64,000 bases of DNA from Mesorhizobium sp. NZP2077 (GCF_013170805.1 NZ_CP051293.1:6330001-6394000); one strand, 5' to 3'. Positions 1-9,286 are shown, numbered from the stretch's first letter. Notes: generated by a model from the sequence alone, not told the origin. Made by a program: numbers and translations.

Positions 1-429
1 CGGGTCCGGTCCAATGGGGCCTGTCGACAGCGCGGGGCCGCCATTCTGTGCGGCGAGGATCGGGCGGCCAAGATCGCCGGGAAGCGGTGGGCCGAGTTTC
101 GGAACGCCCGCATAGTCCTTCGGCAGGCCGGCGAGCCCATCCGGCGTCGAACGATTGTCGGTCGAATACAGTTCCTGACCCTCGCCTTGCTGACGATTCT
201 GCAGCGCGTAAATCAGCGCACCGCCGACAGCGAGGCTTGCGGCGAGCCCCAATCCGGCCAGCGCCTTGCGGGACAGACGCGTTGCGCGCGGCGGCTCGGG
301 GCGCAGCCGCATGGCCGCAGCCGGCTCGCCTCTCAACAGCGGGGAACCATTATCGGCCGGGGCCTCCGGCCACGTGTCCTCCACCAGCCCCCGCCCCCCT
401 TCCTTCCCGGGATCCAATCTGTCGCTCAT
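1..429 (-). CDS. trbI: TrbI, conjugal transfer protein (partial, cut by window edge)
   Basis: TrbI is the VirB10-like protein that spans inner and outer membranes in a P-type (Trb) type IV secretion system. The reading frame opens at an ATG whose first bases overlap the trbG stop codon (ATGA) and runs off the left edge after about 143 codons. The visible part has a charged, proline-rich cytoplasmic start, then one hydrophobic segment near residues 55-77 (ending ALIYALQN), then the start of a proline-rich periplasmic linker. This is the normal layout of TrbI. The C-terminal TrbI/VirB10 domain lies outside the window. Position as the last gene of the trb operon agrees with the identification. 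Confidence 0.85.
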   Translation of the reverse strand, partial: MSDRLDPGKEGGRGLVEDTWPEAPADNGSPLLRGEPAAAMRLRPEPPRATRLSRKALAGLGLAASLAVGGALIYALQNRQQGEGQELYSTDNRSTPDGLAGLPKDYAGVPKLGPPLPGDLGRPILAAQNGGPALSTGPIGPDP

Positions 430-1565
430 GATCGCGGCCCTCCGCTGTCTGTTCGGAGGTTCGTCGCCTGACGGGTCTCACTAGGGCTACGCATCCATGA
501 AAATCGACTGCTCCTCACCCCATCGGTGCGGGAGATGCGGATGCGCTGCTGGTTCTTGCCTGCGCCGAACCGCAGTTCGGCGGCGGCAAACAGCCGGTCG
601 ACAATCATGTAGTTGCCACGCACGCGATAGTTCACCAGCTCGGACGTGTCGCCTTCCGGCCCGACCACGAAGAGTGGCGGCATCTCGCCCAGGCCGATGC
701 CGCGCGGAAACTCGATGAACACCTGCCTGCCATCGTCGAAGGCGCGCAACGGCCGCCACGGTGCGCGATCGCCTGTCACCTCGTAGCGGAAATTGACGCG
801 AGACAGATCGACGCCAGTCGAGACCGGCTGCGCAGCCTCGGCCTGCTGGTTCTGACGGCGCAAGGCGATCAGCTGGTCCTGCGGGTATTGCCAGGAAACG
901 GATGCCATATAGGTCGACGGCGTCGAGCGCAGTTCCATGTGATAGGTGCGCCGATCGGTGTTGATGACGAGATTGGTTGTCAGGTCCGCCCGCGTCGGCT
1001 TGACGAGGATGTGGATTTGCTTGGTCCCGCCAACACCGCTCTCGGTATCGCCGATGATCCAGCGCACAGTGTCGCCGGCGGCGACGGGACCGGAGCCGAC
1101 GAGTTGTTCGCCGGATTGCAGGGCGATGTCGGTGATCTGTCCCGGCGAGGTATAGACCTGATAGAGCGCGCCATCGACGAAGGGATAGAGCTGCATCGAG
1201 TTGATGAAGCCGTTGCGGACAGGCTGGACGCGCGCAGCGGCGTTGGCGAGATTCACGCGCGCCGTCGGATCGGTCGGTTCCGGCTCGGGCTTTGCGTCCT
1301 TGCCGACCGGCTTCAACTGGCCGGGAAGCGGCAGCGGCTTAGACAGTTCCACTACCTTGACGGGCGGGGGCGGATCGATCGCCTGCACGGCCGGGACCGG
1401 ATCGTCATAGGAAATCTCCGGCGGCTTCTGCCTGGTGGCACAGCCTGCAAGCGCCGACGTGCAAAGCAGAAGGGCGGGAAAGGCTATCTTGCGGAAAGCC
1501 GGCACTGCGTGGATCAGGAAAGCCGGACGCCCCAAGAGGGCGTCCTTGAAGAGTGCGGGCGTCAT
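426..1565 (-). CDS. trbG: TrbG, P-type conjugative transfer protein
   Basis: This is the VirB9-like component of the Trb mating-pair channel, expected in the periplasm and outer membrane. The product is 379 residues. It starts with a signal segment ending in a lipobox-like LAGC at about residues 38-41, followed by a proline-rich stretch and then the beta-rich TrbG/VirB9 domain (TDIALQSGEQLVGSGPVAAG and the later NYMIVDRLF region). A frame open further upstream would give 7 extra residues, but the ATG at 1565 overlaps the trbF stop (ATGA), so this start is preferred. The stop overlaps the trbI start in the same way, indicating translational coupling. Confidence 0.93.
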   Translation of the reverse strand: MTPALFKDALLGRPAFLIHAVPAFRKIAFPALLLCTSALAGCATRQKPPEISYDDPVPAVQAIDPPPPVKVVELSKPLPLPGQLKPVGKDAKPEPEPTDPTARVNLANAAARVQPVRNGFINSMQLYPFVDGALYQVYTSPGQITDIALQSGEQLVGSGPVAAGDTVRWIIGDTESGVGGTKQIHILVKPTRADLTTNLVINTDRRTYHMELRSTPSTYMASVSWQYPQDQLIALRRQNQQAEAAQPVSTGVDLSRVNFRYEVTGDRAPWRPLRAFDDGRQVFIEFPRGIGLGEMPPLFVVGPEGDTSELVNYRVRGNYMIVDRLFAAAELRFGAGKNQQRIRISRTDGVRSSRFSWMRSPSETRQATNLRTDSGGPRS

Positions 1566-2245
1566 TGTCCAAGCTCCTTCGACCAATTGATGGCGTTGAT
1601 GTAGATGCCAAGCGGGTTCTTCCTCAGCGTGTCGGCGTCGCGCGGGGGCTGGACGACAGTGGTGAGAATGGCGGACCAGCGCTCGGTTGAAGCGAGGGAG
1701 CCGTCCTGATAGCGGCGTTCGACCCAGGCGATGCGGAAGCTCACTGGGGATGCGCGGATCACCGACGAAACGTCGACGGCGACCTGCTGCTTGCCCACTT
1801 TGGTGAACGGGTCATTGCCGCGCGCATAATCGTTGAGCGCCAACGCCCCGCCTTGTGTCGTGAAGTCATAGGCGCGCAGCCAGTTCTGCCGCAGGATGAT
1901 CGGATCGGCGGGGATCGACCTCACCTGTTCGATGAAGTGCGCCAGGTAGAAAGCAACTTGCGGATCGTTGGGCTGATAGTCAGCGACCGCCGGCGCCACA
2001 GCCTGCGCCTGGCCGAGACGATCGACCTGCACCACCCAGGGCACGATCGAACCATTGGCGGACTGCCAGATGAGTGCTGTGGAGACCCCCGCAGCGAGCG
2101 CCAGGCAACCGAAGGCCATGATACGCCAATTGCGCGCCTGCACGCGAGCGGAACCGATGCGCTCGTCCCAGACCTGGGCAGCGCGTTGGTAGGGCGTCTC
2201 GGGTTGTGGGGATCTGCCGTAATGCGTGGCCGGTCGTTTGAACAT
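1562..2245 (-). CDS. trbF: TrbF, conjugal transfer protein (VirB8-like)
   Basis: TrbF is the VirB8-like bitopic inner-membrane protein of the Trb channel. The product has 227 residues, with a cytoplasmic N-terminus that includes the family-typical NPYQRAAQVWDERIGSAR-like stretch (here PYQRAAQVWDERIGSARVQA), one membrane segment at about residues 43-65, and a periplasmic VirB8-like domain (residues about 75-225, with AYDFTTQGGALALNDYA). Length is normal. It begins 2 bases after the trbL stop and its own stop overlaps trbG, so it lies inside one trb operon. Confidence 0.94.
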   Translation of the reverse strand: MFKRPATHYGRSPQPETPYQRAAQVWDERIGSARVQARNWRIMAFGCLALAAGVSTALIWQSANGSIVPWVVQVDRLGQAQAVAPAVADYQPNDPQVAFYLAHFIEQVRSIPADPIILRQNWLRAYDFTTQGGALALNDYARGNDPFTKVGKQQVAVDVSSVIRASPVSFRIAWVERRYQDGSLASTERWSAILTTVVQPPRDADTLRKNPLGIYINAINWSKELGQ

Positions 2246-2247
2246 GC

Positions 2248-3609
2248 TCAGTCTCTTTCAGAGAGGTTGATTGAGGAGCCGCCGCCATGGCTGTCGCCAC
2301 TGCGAACGGCGTGGGCGGCGGCCTGAACGCCATGGGCCATTTGTTGCGAGCGCTTCATGCGCTTGGCCCAGGCGGGCTGGCTTTCAGTGGCGGAGGACGC
2401 GACGGGAGCATCGCCGGCCTCCCCAGCATTCGCGCCGATTGTGCCGGCGGTGGAGGATCCGCCCGTCGTCTCGAAGGCAGCGCGAGCGCCGGACTGGTAG
2501 CTCTGCCTCATCCCGCCTGCTGCATGGTTGACGGCGCGCCTCAGCGGAGAGATGGCACCCTGGGCGCCGGCGCTGATGACACCGCCGAGCCCGGATGCAA
2601 CGCTGGAAAAGCCTGACTGTCCGGCCGCGCCAAGGCCGTAGGCTGTGGATGCCCTGCCCGCGGTGGCGGCACCGCCACGGGCCGCCGCTGCAGCACCGCC
2701 GCTGACGGCCGCGCCTCCGGACACGACTGCGCCGGCGGCCGCGGCGCCCACTGCTGCCATGCCGCCGGCGGCGAGCCCGGTACCGACTACCGCGCCCGCG
2801 CCGAGCTGCGGGCCGCCGGAGACGAGACCGTTGGCAATGCCCGGTCCAAAGATGCCAAGGCCGAGCAGCGACAGCGCGGCCAGCACGATCGCCATGGCAT
2901 CGTCGATCGACGGCGTGTTGCCGCTGAAGCCTGCGGTGAACTCGGAAAAGAGTGTCGAGCCGATGCCGATGATGACGGCGAGCACCAGCACCTTTATGCC
3001 GGACGAGATGACGTTGCCGAGCACCCGCTCGGCCATGAAGGCGGATTTGCCGAACAGACCGAAGGGTATCAGAACGAACCCGGCGAGCGTCGTCAGCTTG
3101 AACTCGATCAGCGTGACGAAAAGCTGGATTGCCAGGATGAAGAAGGCGAGCAGCACCAGCGCCCAGGCGAAGAACATGCAGGCGATCTGGATGAAGTTCT
3201 CGAAGAAGGACCAGTAGCCCATCAGGTTCGAGATCGAGTCCAGGAACGGCCGGCCGGCATCGAGCCCGGTCTGCGCCACCTTGCCGGGACGCATGAGGTC
3301 GTTGACGGCAAACCCGGTGCCCGAGGCCTTCAGGCCAAGCCCGGCGAAGCTTTCGAAGACGATGCGGGCGAGATTGTTCCAGTTGGAGATGAGATAAGCG
3401 AAGACGCCGACGAACAGCGTTTTCTTGACGAGGCGCGCCATGATGTCGTCGTCGGCCCCCCAGGACCAGAAGAGCGCCGCCAACGTCACGTCGATGACGA
3501 TCAGGGTCGTGGCGATGAAGCCGACCTCGCCGCCGAGCAGGCCGAACCCACCGTCGATGTAGCGCGTGAAGACTTCGAGGAAATGGTCGATGACGCCCAT
3601 GCCGCCCAT
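2248..3609 (-). CDS. trbL: TrbL, P-type conjugative transfer polytopic membrane protein
   Basis: TrbL is the VirB6-like inner-membrane channel protein. The product is 453 residues. The N-terminal ~270 residues carry several membrane helices (for example around residues 30-50, 70-85, 145-185 and 225-260). The rest is a glycine/alanine-rich cytoplasmic tail ending in a polar segment with SQPAWAKRMKRSQQMAHG, which is typical of TrbL in Rhizobiales. The start MGGMGVIDHF matches the usual beginning of the family, although an ATG three codons later is possible. The gene follows trbK by 1 base and precedes trbF by 2 bases. Confidence 0.94.
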   Translation of the reverse strand: MGGMGVIDHFLEVFTRYIDGGFGLLGGEVGFIATTLIVIDVTLAALFWSWGADDDIMARLVKKTLFVGVFAYLISNWNNLARIVFESFAGLGLKASGTGFAVNDLMRPGKVAQTGLDAGRPFLDSISNLMGYWSFFENFIQIACMFFAWALVLLAFFILAIQLFVTLIEFKLTTLAGFVLIPFGLFGKSAFMAERVLGNVISSGIKVLVLAVIIGIGSTLFSEFTAGFSGNTPSIDDAMAIVLAALSLLGLGIFGPGIANGLVSGGPQLGAGAVVGTGLAAGGMAAVGAAAAGAVVSGGAAVSGGAAAAARGGAATAGRASTAYGLGAAGQSGFSSVASGLGGVISAGAQGAISPLRRAVNHAAGGMRQSYQSGARAAFETTGGSSTAGTIGANAGEAGDAPVASSATESQPAWAKRMKRSQQMAHGVQAAAHAVRSGDSHGGGSSINLSERD

Positions 3610-3610
3610 C

Positions 3611-4006
3611 TCAGCGAACCTCCGGCCGGGGCGGCTCGACCCGCATCGCGGGAGCGGTCACATCCGTCCGTTCCCCTTCTTTCCGGTCGGTTGATCCCGC
3701 CAGATCCGGAAACAGCGTTGTCGGCGCTAACGGAGCAGTCGCCGTTGCCGGTGCCCGCTGACCGAGAAAGCGGTGCCGGCTTTCTGCCCACGCTTTCAGA
3801 CAGCCGGGATCGCGAGGACCGGCCTCGCCGATCCTCGAACAGCGGCGCAATTCGGCCGCGAATGGGTCTTCTGACGCTAAGGGACGGTTCGGCGTCGCAG
3901 GGGCTTCAGCTTCATCGCCCTTGCTCCTCATCCCAATCGCGGTCGACACAACAGTCACCGCGATGAAGACGACCACGCCGATGCGAACGAAGAACTTGCC
4001 GTCCAT
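3611..4006 (-). CDS. trbK: TrbK-alt, putative entry exclusion protein
   Basis: This small protein sits between trbJ and trbL, where rhizobial ICEs and plasmids encode the so-called TrbK-alt. The product is 131 residues: a short cytoplasmic N-terminus (MDGKFFVRIG), one membrane helix at about residues 8-28, then a periplasmic part with two cysteines in the stretch RRCSRIGEAGPRDPGCLKAW, a family hallmark. The frame is open upstream into trbJ, but the ATG at 4006 falls 10 bases after the trbJ stop and gives the conserved start. The exclusion role is inferred from gene position. It has not been shown for this type. Confidence 0.85.
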   Translation of the reverse strand: MDGKFFVRIGVVVFIAVTVVSTAIGMRSKGDEAEAPATPNRPLASEDPFAAELRRCSRIGEAGPRDPGCLKAWAESRHRFLGQRAPATATAPLAPTTLFPDLAGSTDRKEGERTDVTAPAMRVEPPRPEVR

Positions 4007-4016
4007 CGCGCTGGCC

Positions 4017-4769
4017 TCAGTTCTTGCCATAGAACATCTGCGCACTGCCGGGCTGGTAGCCCGAGCCCTGCGTCAGGAAGCGGCGGCGCTGCTCGCGGCC
4101 TTGTTCGGCCGCGGTGGCCTGTTCGGCCGATTGCAAAGCCTGCGCCCGACCGTTTGCGGCAACGACTGCGGTGAGATCGGCGAGCTGCTGCGCCTGAAGC
4201 GCGAGGAGCTGGTTGCCGGCCTGTGTTGCCTGAAGCGCTCCGGTAGCACCCTGGCTCCGGCCGACCAGCGCCGACATCTCACTGCGATTGGTGTCGATGT
4301 TGCCGACGACGCCCGCCTGCACACGCATGGCATCCTGAAGGCCACCAACCGTGTTGCCCCAGCGCGAGCGCGCGTCGGCGACGAGTTGCTGGTCCGAAGC
4401 CGACAGCGGGACGTTGCCGTATTTCTGCTGGAAGGCCTGATCGATCTGCTGGACGTCATAGGCAATGTTCCGCGCCTGCCCGAGCAACTGCTGCGTGCGC
4501 TGCACGGACTGCTGGAGTTGTTGCAGCGAGGAGAACGGCAGGCCTGCGAGATTGCGGGCCTGGTTGATGAGCATCTGCGCCTGGTTCTGCAGCGAGGTGA
4601 TCTGGTTGGTGATCTGCTCGAGCGAGCGCGCCGCTGTCAGGACGTTCTGCGTATAATTGGAGGGATCGAAGACGATGATGGCGTGCGCGGGCGTCGCCAG
4701 CATCGGTGCGAGTGCGATGGGCGTGGCCAGAAGCGCGGCGGCGAACCGAACGGAACGATGCGGTTTCAT
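4017..4769 (-). CDS. trbJ: TrbJ, P-type conjugative transfer protein (VirB5-like)
   Basis: TrbJ is the VirB5-like minor pilus or secreted adhesin of the Trb system. The 250-residue product has a signal peptide (MKPHRSVRFAAALLATPIA..., predicted to end after THA, about residue 29), then VFDPSNYTQNVLTAARSLEQ, a near-invariant start of mature rhizobial TrbJ, followed by long glutamine-rich helical and coiled-coil segments. The ATG at 4769 overlaps the trbE stop by four bases (ATGA). Length and order (trbE-trbJ-trbK-trbL) are standard. Confidence 0.94.
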   Translation of the reverse strand: MKPHRSVRFAAALLATPIALAPMLATPAHAIIVFDPSNYTQNVLTAARSLEQITNQITSLQNQAQMLINQARNLAGLPFSSLQQLQQSVQRTQQLLGQARNIAYDVQQIDQAFQQKYGNVPLSASDQQLVADARSRWGNTVGGLQDAMRVQAGVVGNIDTNRSEMSALVGRSQGATGALQATQAGNQLLALQAQQLADLTAVVAANGRAQALQSAEQATAAEQGREQRRRFLTQGSGYQPGSAQMFYGKN

Positions 4770-7234
4770 GGGAATTTCTCCTTGTTGGCGAGGGCGGGAT
4801 TGGTGAGGGCGGGGCTGGTCAGGGCGGGAACGAGTTCAGCGGCCCAGCCGACGCCATGGTGGCTGAGCCAGGCTGCGAGGAAACCGTCGCGGCCGTACTC
4901 AGCGACGATGCGGGCGATCGCAGCCTGGTCGGTCTTTGCGGATACAGCGCAAAGCGCGAGCGCCACCTCCGACAGCCCAAGTTCGAACAGCCGGTTGCCG
5001 CGACGCGACTGGCAGTAATAGTCGCGCTTCGGCATCGCGCGTGCGATGATCTCGATCTGCCGATCGTTAAGGCCGAAGCGGCGATAGATCGCAGTGATCT
5101 GCGGCTCGATGGCGCGCTCGTTGGGCAGGAGAAGCCGGGTGGGGCAGCTCTCGATAATCGCGGGCGCGATCGCCGAGCCATCGATGTCACTGAGCGACTG
5201 CGTGGCGAAGATGACGCTGGCGTTCTTCTTGCGCAGCGTCTTCAGCCACTCGCGCAGCTGGCAGGCAAAACCATCATCGTCGAGCGCAAGCCAGCCTTCG
5301 TCGATGATGAGAAGGGTTGGCGAGCCGTCGAGCCGGTCCTCGATGCGATGGAAGAGATAGGAAAGAACTGCGGGCGCAGCACCCGTTCCGACCAGCCCTT
5401 CGGTTTCGAATGCCTGGACGAACGCGGATCCGAGATGTTCGCGCTCGGCATCGAGCAACCGCCCGTAGGGACCGCCGACGCAATAGGGGCGCAATGCCTG
5501 CTTGAGATCGTTTGACTGCAGCAGCACGACCAGACCGGTGATCGTGCGCTCCTCGACCGGCGCGGAGGCCAGCGAGGTCAGTGCCGTCCAGAGATGCTCC
5601 TTGACCTGAGGCGTGATCGTCACCCCCTCGCGCGTCAGGATCGCCACGATCCAGTCGGCGGCCCAGGCGCGCTCGGGGACATGATGAACACGCGCGAACG
5701 GCTGAAGGCTGACGCTGTCGATTGCCCCATCGCTGAGATCGCCGCCGAGATCATGCCAGTCGCCACCCATGGCGAGTGCCGCGGCTCGGATCGAACCGCC
5801 GAAATCGAAGGCAAAAACCTGTGAGCCCGCATAGCGGCGGAACTGCAGCGCCATCAGTGCCAGGAGCACGGACTTGCCGGCGCCCGTTGGGCCGACGATC
5901 AGCGTATGGCCGACGTCGCCGACATGAAGCGAAAGCCGGAACGGGGTCGAGCCTTCGGTCTTGCCGAAGAGCAGAGGGGGCGCTGCAAAATGCTCGTCCC
6001 TCACCTCGCCCGCCCACACCGCGGAAAGCGGGATGATGTGGGCGAGATTGAGGGTGGAGATGGGAGGTTGGCGGACGTTGGCGTAGACATGACCCGGCAA
6101 GCTGCCGAGCCAGGCGTCGACGGCGTTGATGGTTTCGATGATCGCCGTAAAATCCCGGCCCTGGATGACCTTTTCGACCAGGCGCAGTTTTTCGTCGGCG
6201 GTGCGGGGATCATCGTCCCAAACCGTCACCGTGGCGGTGACATAGGCCATGCCGGCATAGTCGGCGCCGAGCTCCTGCAGCGCCATGTCGGCATCGGCGG
6301 CCTTGTTTGCGGCGTCGGTGTCGACGAGGACGGAAGCCTCGTTGGTCATCACCTCCTTGAGGATCGCGGCGACAGATTTGCGCTTAGCGAACCATTGACG
6401 CCGGATCTTTGTCAGCAGCCTGGTCGCATCGTTCTTGTCGAGCAGGATCGCGCGGGTCGACCAACGATACGGGAAGGCCAGCCGGTTCAGTTCGTCAAGC
6501 AGACCCGGCGTGGTCACGGTCGGGAAACCCGTGACCGTGAGAACGCGCAGATGCGACGCACCAAGCCGCGGTTCGAGCCCGCCGGTCAGCGGCTGGTCGG
6601 CCAGCATGGCGTCGAGATACATCGGCGTTTCGGGAACGCGGACACGGTGGCTGTTGGTCGAGACGCAGCCATGCAGAAAGGTCAGCGTCTCGGCATCATC
6701 GAGCCACCGGCACTCCGGCATGAAGGCTTCGATAAGGCGCAGGACGCGGTCGCCGCGGTCAATGAACCCGGTCAGCACCTCATTGGGGTCGAGGCCATTC
6801 TTCTCGCGGCCTTCGTAGAGCCAGCTTTCCGCGCGCGCCGTGTCTTCCGCCGGCGCAAGATAGGTGAGCGTCAGGAAGTAGCTGGACTCAAAATGAGCGC
6901 CGGCCTCCACGAAGCCAGCCTTTCGCTCGGCATCGACCAGCGTGGAGGCGGCATCGGGAAAGCTGCTGTCGGGATAGCGGGTCGAGGCATGGCGTTGCGC
7001 TTCCACGAAGATCGCCCAGCCCGAGCCGAGACGGCGCAAGGCATTGTTGAGCCGGCCGGCGACGGCGACCAGTTCGGCCGGGACGGCGCTGTCGAGATCG
7101 GGGCCGCGAAAGCGCGCGGTGCGCTGGAAGCTGCCATCCTTGTTGAGGACCACGCCGGCGCCGACCAATGCCGCCCAGGGCAGGAAGTCGGCGAGCCGGC
7201 TGCTACGGTTGCGATATTCGGCAAGGTTCATCAT
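4766..7234 (-). CDS. trbE: TrbE, conjugal transfer ATPase (VirB4-like)
   Basis: TrbE is the large VirB4-class ATPase that powers pilus assembly and DNA transfer from the inner membrane. The product is 822 residues, normal for the family. The N-terminal CagE/TrbE/VirB domain covers roughly residues 1-400. The ATPase domain has a Walker A IVGPTGAGKSVLL near residue 450 and a Walker B TLLIIDEGWLALDDD near residue 645, followed by an RKKNASVIFATQSL motif. Two adjacent ATGs (7234 and 7231) are possible starts. The gene lies 14 bases after trbD and overlaps trbJ. Confidence 0.96.
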   Translation of the reverse strand: MMNLAEYRNRSSRLADFLPWAALVGAGVVLNKDGSFQRTARFRGPDLDSAVPAELVAVAGRLNNALRRLGSGWAIFVEAQRHASTRYPDSSFPDAASTLVDAERKAGFVEAGAHFESSYFLTLTYLAPAEDTARAESWLYEGREKNGLDPNEVLTGFIDRGDRVLRLIEAFMPECRWLDDAETLTFLHGCVSTNSHRVRVPETPMYLDAMLADQPLTGGLEPRLGASHLRVLTVTGFPTVTTPGLLDELNRLAFPYRWSTRAILLDKNDATRLLTKIRRQWFAKRKSVAAILKEVMTNEASVLVDTDAANKAADADMALQELGADYAGMAYVTATVTVWDDDPRTADEKLRLVEKVIQGRDFTAIIETINAVDAWLGSLPGHVYANVRQPPISTLNLAHIIPLSAVWAGEVRDEHFAAPPLLFGKTEGSTPFRLSLHVGDVGHTLIVGPTGAGKSVLLALMALQFRRYAGSQVFAFDFGGSIRAAALAMGGDWHDLGGDLSDGAIDSVSLQPFARVHHVPERAWAADWIVAILTREGVTITPQVKEHLWTALTSLASAPVEERTITGLVVLLQSNDLKQALRPYCVGGPYGRLLDAEREHLGSAFVQAFETEGLVGTGAAPAVLSYLFHRIEDRLDGSPTLLIIDEGWLALDDDGFACQLREWLKTLRKKNASVIFATQSLSDIDGSAIAPAIIESCPTRLLLPNERAIEPQITAIYRRFGLNDRQIEIIARAMPKRDYYCQSRRGNRLFELGLSEVALALCAVSAKTDQAAIARIVAEYGRDGFLAAWLSHHGVGWAAELVPALTSPALTNPALANKEKFP

Positions 7235-7248
7235 CGGCGCGACCTCGC

Positions 7249-7533
7249 TTAGACAGTGAGATGCGCCGGGATGCGCAGATGCCGGCGAACGACGTCGACG
7301 AAGAGCGGATCGCGCCTGGCGGCCCAGACGGCGGCAACATGGCCGATCGCCCAGATCGCGATGCCGACGAGCCAGAGCCGCAGCCCCAGTCCCACCGCGC
7401 CGGCGAGCGTCCCGTTCATGATGGCAATCGCGCGGGGCGCGCCGCCGAGCAGGATCGGCTCGGTCAGCGCCCGGTGCACGAGGACCGCATAACCCGGCAC
7501 TGCATAATCCGGTTGTTCGACAGCGTTCACCAT
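7249..7533 (-). CDS. trbD: TrbD, conjugal transfer protein (VirB3-like)
   Basis: TrbD is the small VirB3-like membrane protein that works with TrbE. The product is 94 residues. It begins MVNAVEQPDYAVPGYAVLVH and continues with ALTEPILLGGAPR, the conserved motif before the membrane segments. One hydrophobic stretch (about residues 42-70) carries GLRLWLVGIAIWAIGHVAA, and the C-terminus is a short basic tail. The frame is open far upstream through trbC, but the ATG at 7533 shares a base with the trbC stop (TGATG) and gives the family length. Confidence 0.93.
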   Translation of the reverse strand: MVNAVEQPDYAVPGYAVLVHRALTEPILLGGAPRAIAIMNGTLAGAVGLGLRLWLVGIAIWAIGHVAAVWAARRDPLFVDVVRRHLRIPAHLTV

Positions 7534-7865
7534 CAGACCAGCGCCCCGCCGCCGAACGAGAAGAACGACAGGAAGAAGCTCGATGCAGCGAAGGCGATGG
7601 ACAGGCCGAACACGATCTGGATGAGCCGGCGGAAACCGCCCGACGTATCGCCGAAGGCGAGCGTCAGGCCCGTGACGATGATGATGATCACCGCCATGAT
7701 CTTGGAGACCGGACCTTCGATCGACTGCAGGATCTGTTGCAGCGGCTGTTCCCACGGCATCGACGAACCGGACGCATACGCGGGCGCGGCGATCGCGACG
7801 AAGAGCGCGGCAACCGAAACGGTCATGGCAAGACGATGGCGCGCGAGGCGCAGGTGCTGGATCAC
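7533..7865 (-). CDS. trbC: TrbC, pilin (VirB2-like)
   Basis: TrbC is the prepilin of the conjugative pilus; family members are processed and often cyclised. The 110-residue product has a leader [20 protein letters not shown] ending near ASG (residues about 30-33), then SSMPWEQPLQQILQSIEGPV, the conserved start of mature TrbC, and two hydrophobic segments separated by a short polar loop (SGGFRRLIQ). It overlaps trbB upstream by four bases and trbD downstream by one base. Confidence 0.94.
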   Translation of the reverse strand: MIQHLRLARHRLAMTVSVAALFVAIAAPAYASGSSMPWEQPLQQILQSIEGPVSKIMAVIIIIVTGLTLAFGDTSGGFRRLIQIVFGLSIAFAASSFFLSFFSFGGGALV

Positions 7866-8878
7866 GGATTTTCTCCTTCGTGGCTTTGGATGAGCATGGT
7901 CGGGCTGTCGTCGCCGGCGATGACGGCTGGCGCGATCCGGTAATCGCCGTCCGGGCGAAGGCCATCGACACGAGCGAGTTCAGACAGGCGGCGCGCGGAG
8001 CCGCGGCCGGTAAGGACGGCAACCAGGTCGATCGTCTCGGCGATCAGCGCGCGCGGAACCGTGACGACGGCTTCCTGGATGAGTTGCTCCATCCGCAGGA
8101 GCGCGCCGATGGCGCTGCCGGCGTGGATCGTGCCGAGGCCACCGGGGTGGCCGGTGCCCCAGGCCTTGAGCAGTTCGAGCGCCTCGGCGCCGCGCACCTC
8201 GCCAACGGGGATGCGGTCAGGGCGCAGGCGCAGTGACGAGCGGACGAGATCAGCGAGCGACGCGACACCGTCTTTGGTCCGTATCGCCACGAGATTGCGC
8301 GCTGCGCATTGCAGTTCGCGCGTATCCTCGATGATGACGACGCGATCGGCGGTCTTGGCCACTTCGGCCAGCAATGCGTTGATCAGCGTGGTCTTGCCGG
8401 TGGAGGTGCCGCCAGCAACCAGAATGTTGGCGCGGGTGGCAACGCCCAACCGAAGAGCTGCCGCCTGCGACACCGACATGATCCCGGTCGTGACATAGTC
8501 TTCAAGGGTGAAGACGGCGATGGCAGGCTTGCGGATCGCGAAGGCGGGCGCTGCGACGACGGGAGGAAGCAGCCCCTCGAACCGCTCCCCCGTCTCGGGC
8601 AGTTCGGCCGAGACGCGTGGTGCGCCGGCATGGACTTCGGCACCGACATGATGAGCGACGAGGCGAACGATGCGCTCGCCGTCCGCGGCCGACAACCGTT
8701 CGCCAGTATCGGAGAGGCCGTCGGACAGCCGATCAATCCACAGACGTCCATCGGGGTTGAGCATCACTTCGACGATGCCCGCATCGTCGAGATAGCGCGC
8801 GATCGCGGGCCCAAGTGCGGTACGCAGCATGCGTGCTCCGCGCGCCAGACCTTCTGAATTGTGATGCGAAGCTGCCAT
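7862..8878 (-). CDS. trbB: TrbB, P-type DNA transfer ATPase (VirB11-like)
   Basis: TrbB is the hexameric VirB11-type ATPase at the cytoplasmic base of the channel. The product is 338 residues. Walker A is GGTSTGKTT at residues 156-164. The later motifs include [12 protein letters not shown] (Asp box), [16 protein letters not shown] (Walker B region) and [14 protein letters not shown] (His box), all in the usual order. It is the first gene of the trb operon as seen here. Upstream, instead of the usual copG gene, lies the plus-strand hipBA module, so trb expression must come either from a promoter in the interval 8879-9168 or from copG-side transcription running through hipBA. Confidence 0.95.
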   Translation of the reverse strand: MAASHHNSEGLARGARMLRTALGPAIARYLDDAGIVEVMLNPDGRLWIDRLSDGLSDTGERLSAADGERIVRLVAHHVGAEVHAGAPRVSAELPETGERFEGLLPPVVAAPAFAIRKPAIAVFTLEDYVTTGIMSVSQAAALRLGVATRANILVAGGTSTGKTTLINALLAEVAKTADRVVIIEDTRELQCAARNLVAIRTKDGVASLADLVRSSLRLRPDRIPVGEVRGAEALELLKAWGTGHPGGLGTIHAGSAIGALLRMEQLIQEAVVTVPRALIAETIDLVAVLTGRGSARRLSELARVDGLRPDGDYRIAPAVIAGDDSPTMLIQSHEGENP

Positions 8879-9168
8879 CTTGTCCCCGTTTCGGCCGGGG
8901 GAACGTAGACGGCCCCAGGACGGGGATGATTAAGAGAGCCGTATCTCGAGTGGATTCAACACCTATATCGAGGCGTAGTAGCGCGGCGTACAAATACAGG
9001 CGATCGGCGGCTCGGCCCGGCGGCGACCAATGAGTGGTTGCGCAAGGTCCGTCCTGACGCAGCCACTCGGCGTGGCTCGGAGGCTCTACAAGATTGGTCG
9101 GCTGGCCGACAGTGCCTGTCGCAGGGCTGTCGTCTTCTTGCGCCCTATGCGACGGCCATGGTCGACTT
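8879..9168. promoter_or_regulatory. Divergent intergenic region between trbB and hipB (trb promoter candidate)
   Basis: This gap separates trbB (minus) from the hip operators (plus side). It must contain any trb promoter created when hipBA came to lie between copG and trbB. I see no clear -35/-10 pair and no reading frame with family features. The ribosome-binding region of trbB lies within about 15 bases of 8878. Confidence 0.3.
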
Positions 9169-9267
9169 TATACGAGAACGCGTATATTTCCTTTCCATAC
9201 GCGATGCCGTATATTTCTTATTTATACGCGACTACGTATATTGACTGCATATACGCGATCACGTATA
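9169..9267 (+). promoter_or_regulatory. Four phased 18-bp palindromic operators of the hipBA promoter
   Basis: Four related 18-bp palindromes occur at 9169-9186, 9196-9213, 9223-9240 and 9250-9267. Their starts are exactly 27 bp apart. Three begin TATACG and all end CGTATA; the second begins CATACG. The core is variable and 6 bp long (for example TATACGCGATCACGTATA). The last copy ends 19 bp before the hipB start codon. In the HipB family an antitoxin dimer binds palindromic operators in its own promoter and represses with HipA as corepressor, so these are the likely HipB sites. Four sites at even spacing suggest cooperative binding. Confidence 0.85.
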
Positions 9268-9286
9268 TTGCCTTTGGAGGTTCATC

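Noticed and set aside
5906..7252. Plus-strand frame of 448 codons opposite trbE
   Set aside because: Antisense shadow of the trbE ATPase gene; no recognisable motif.
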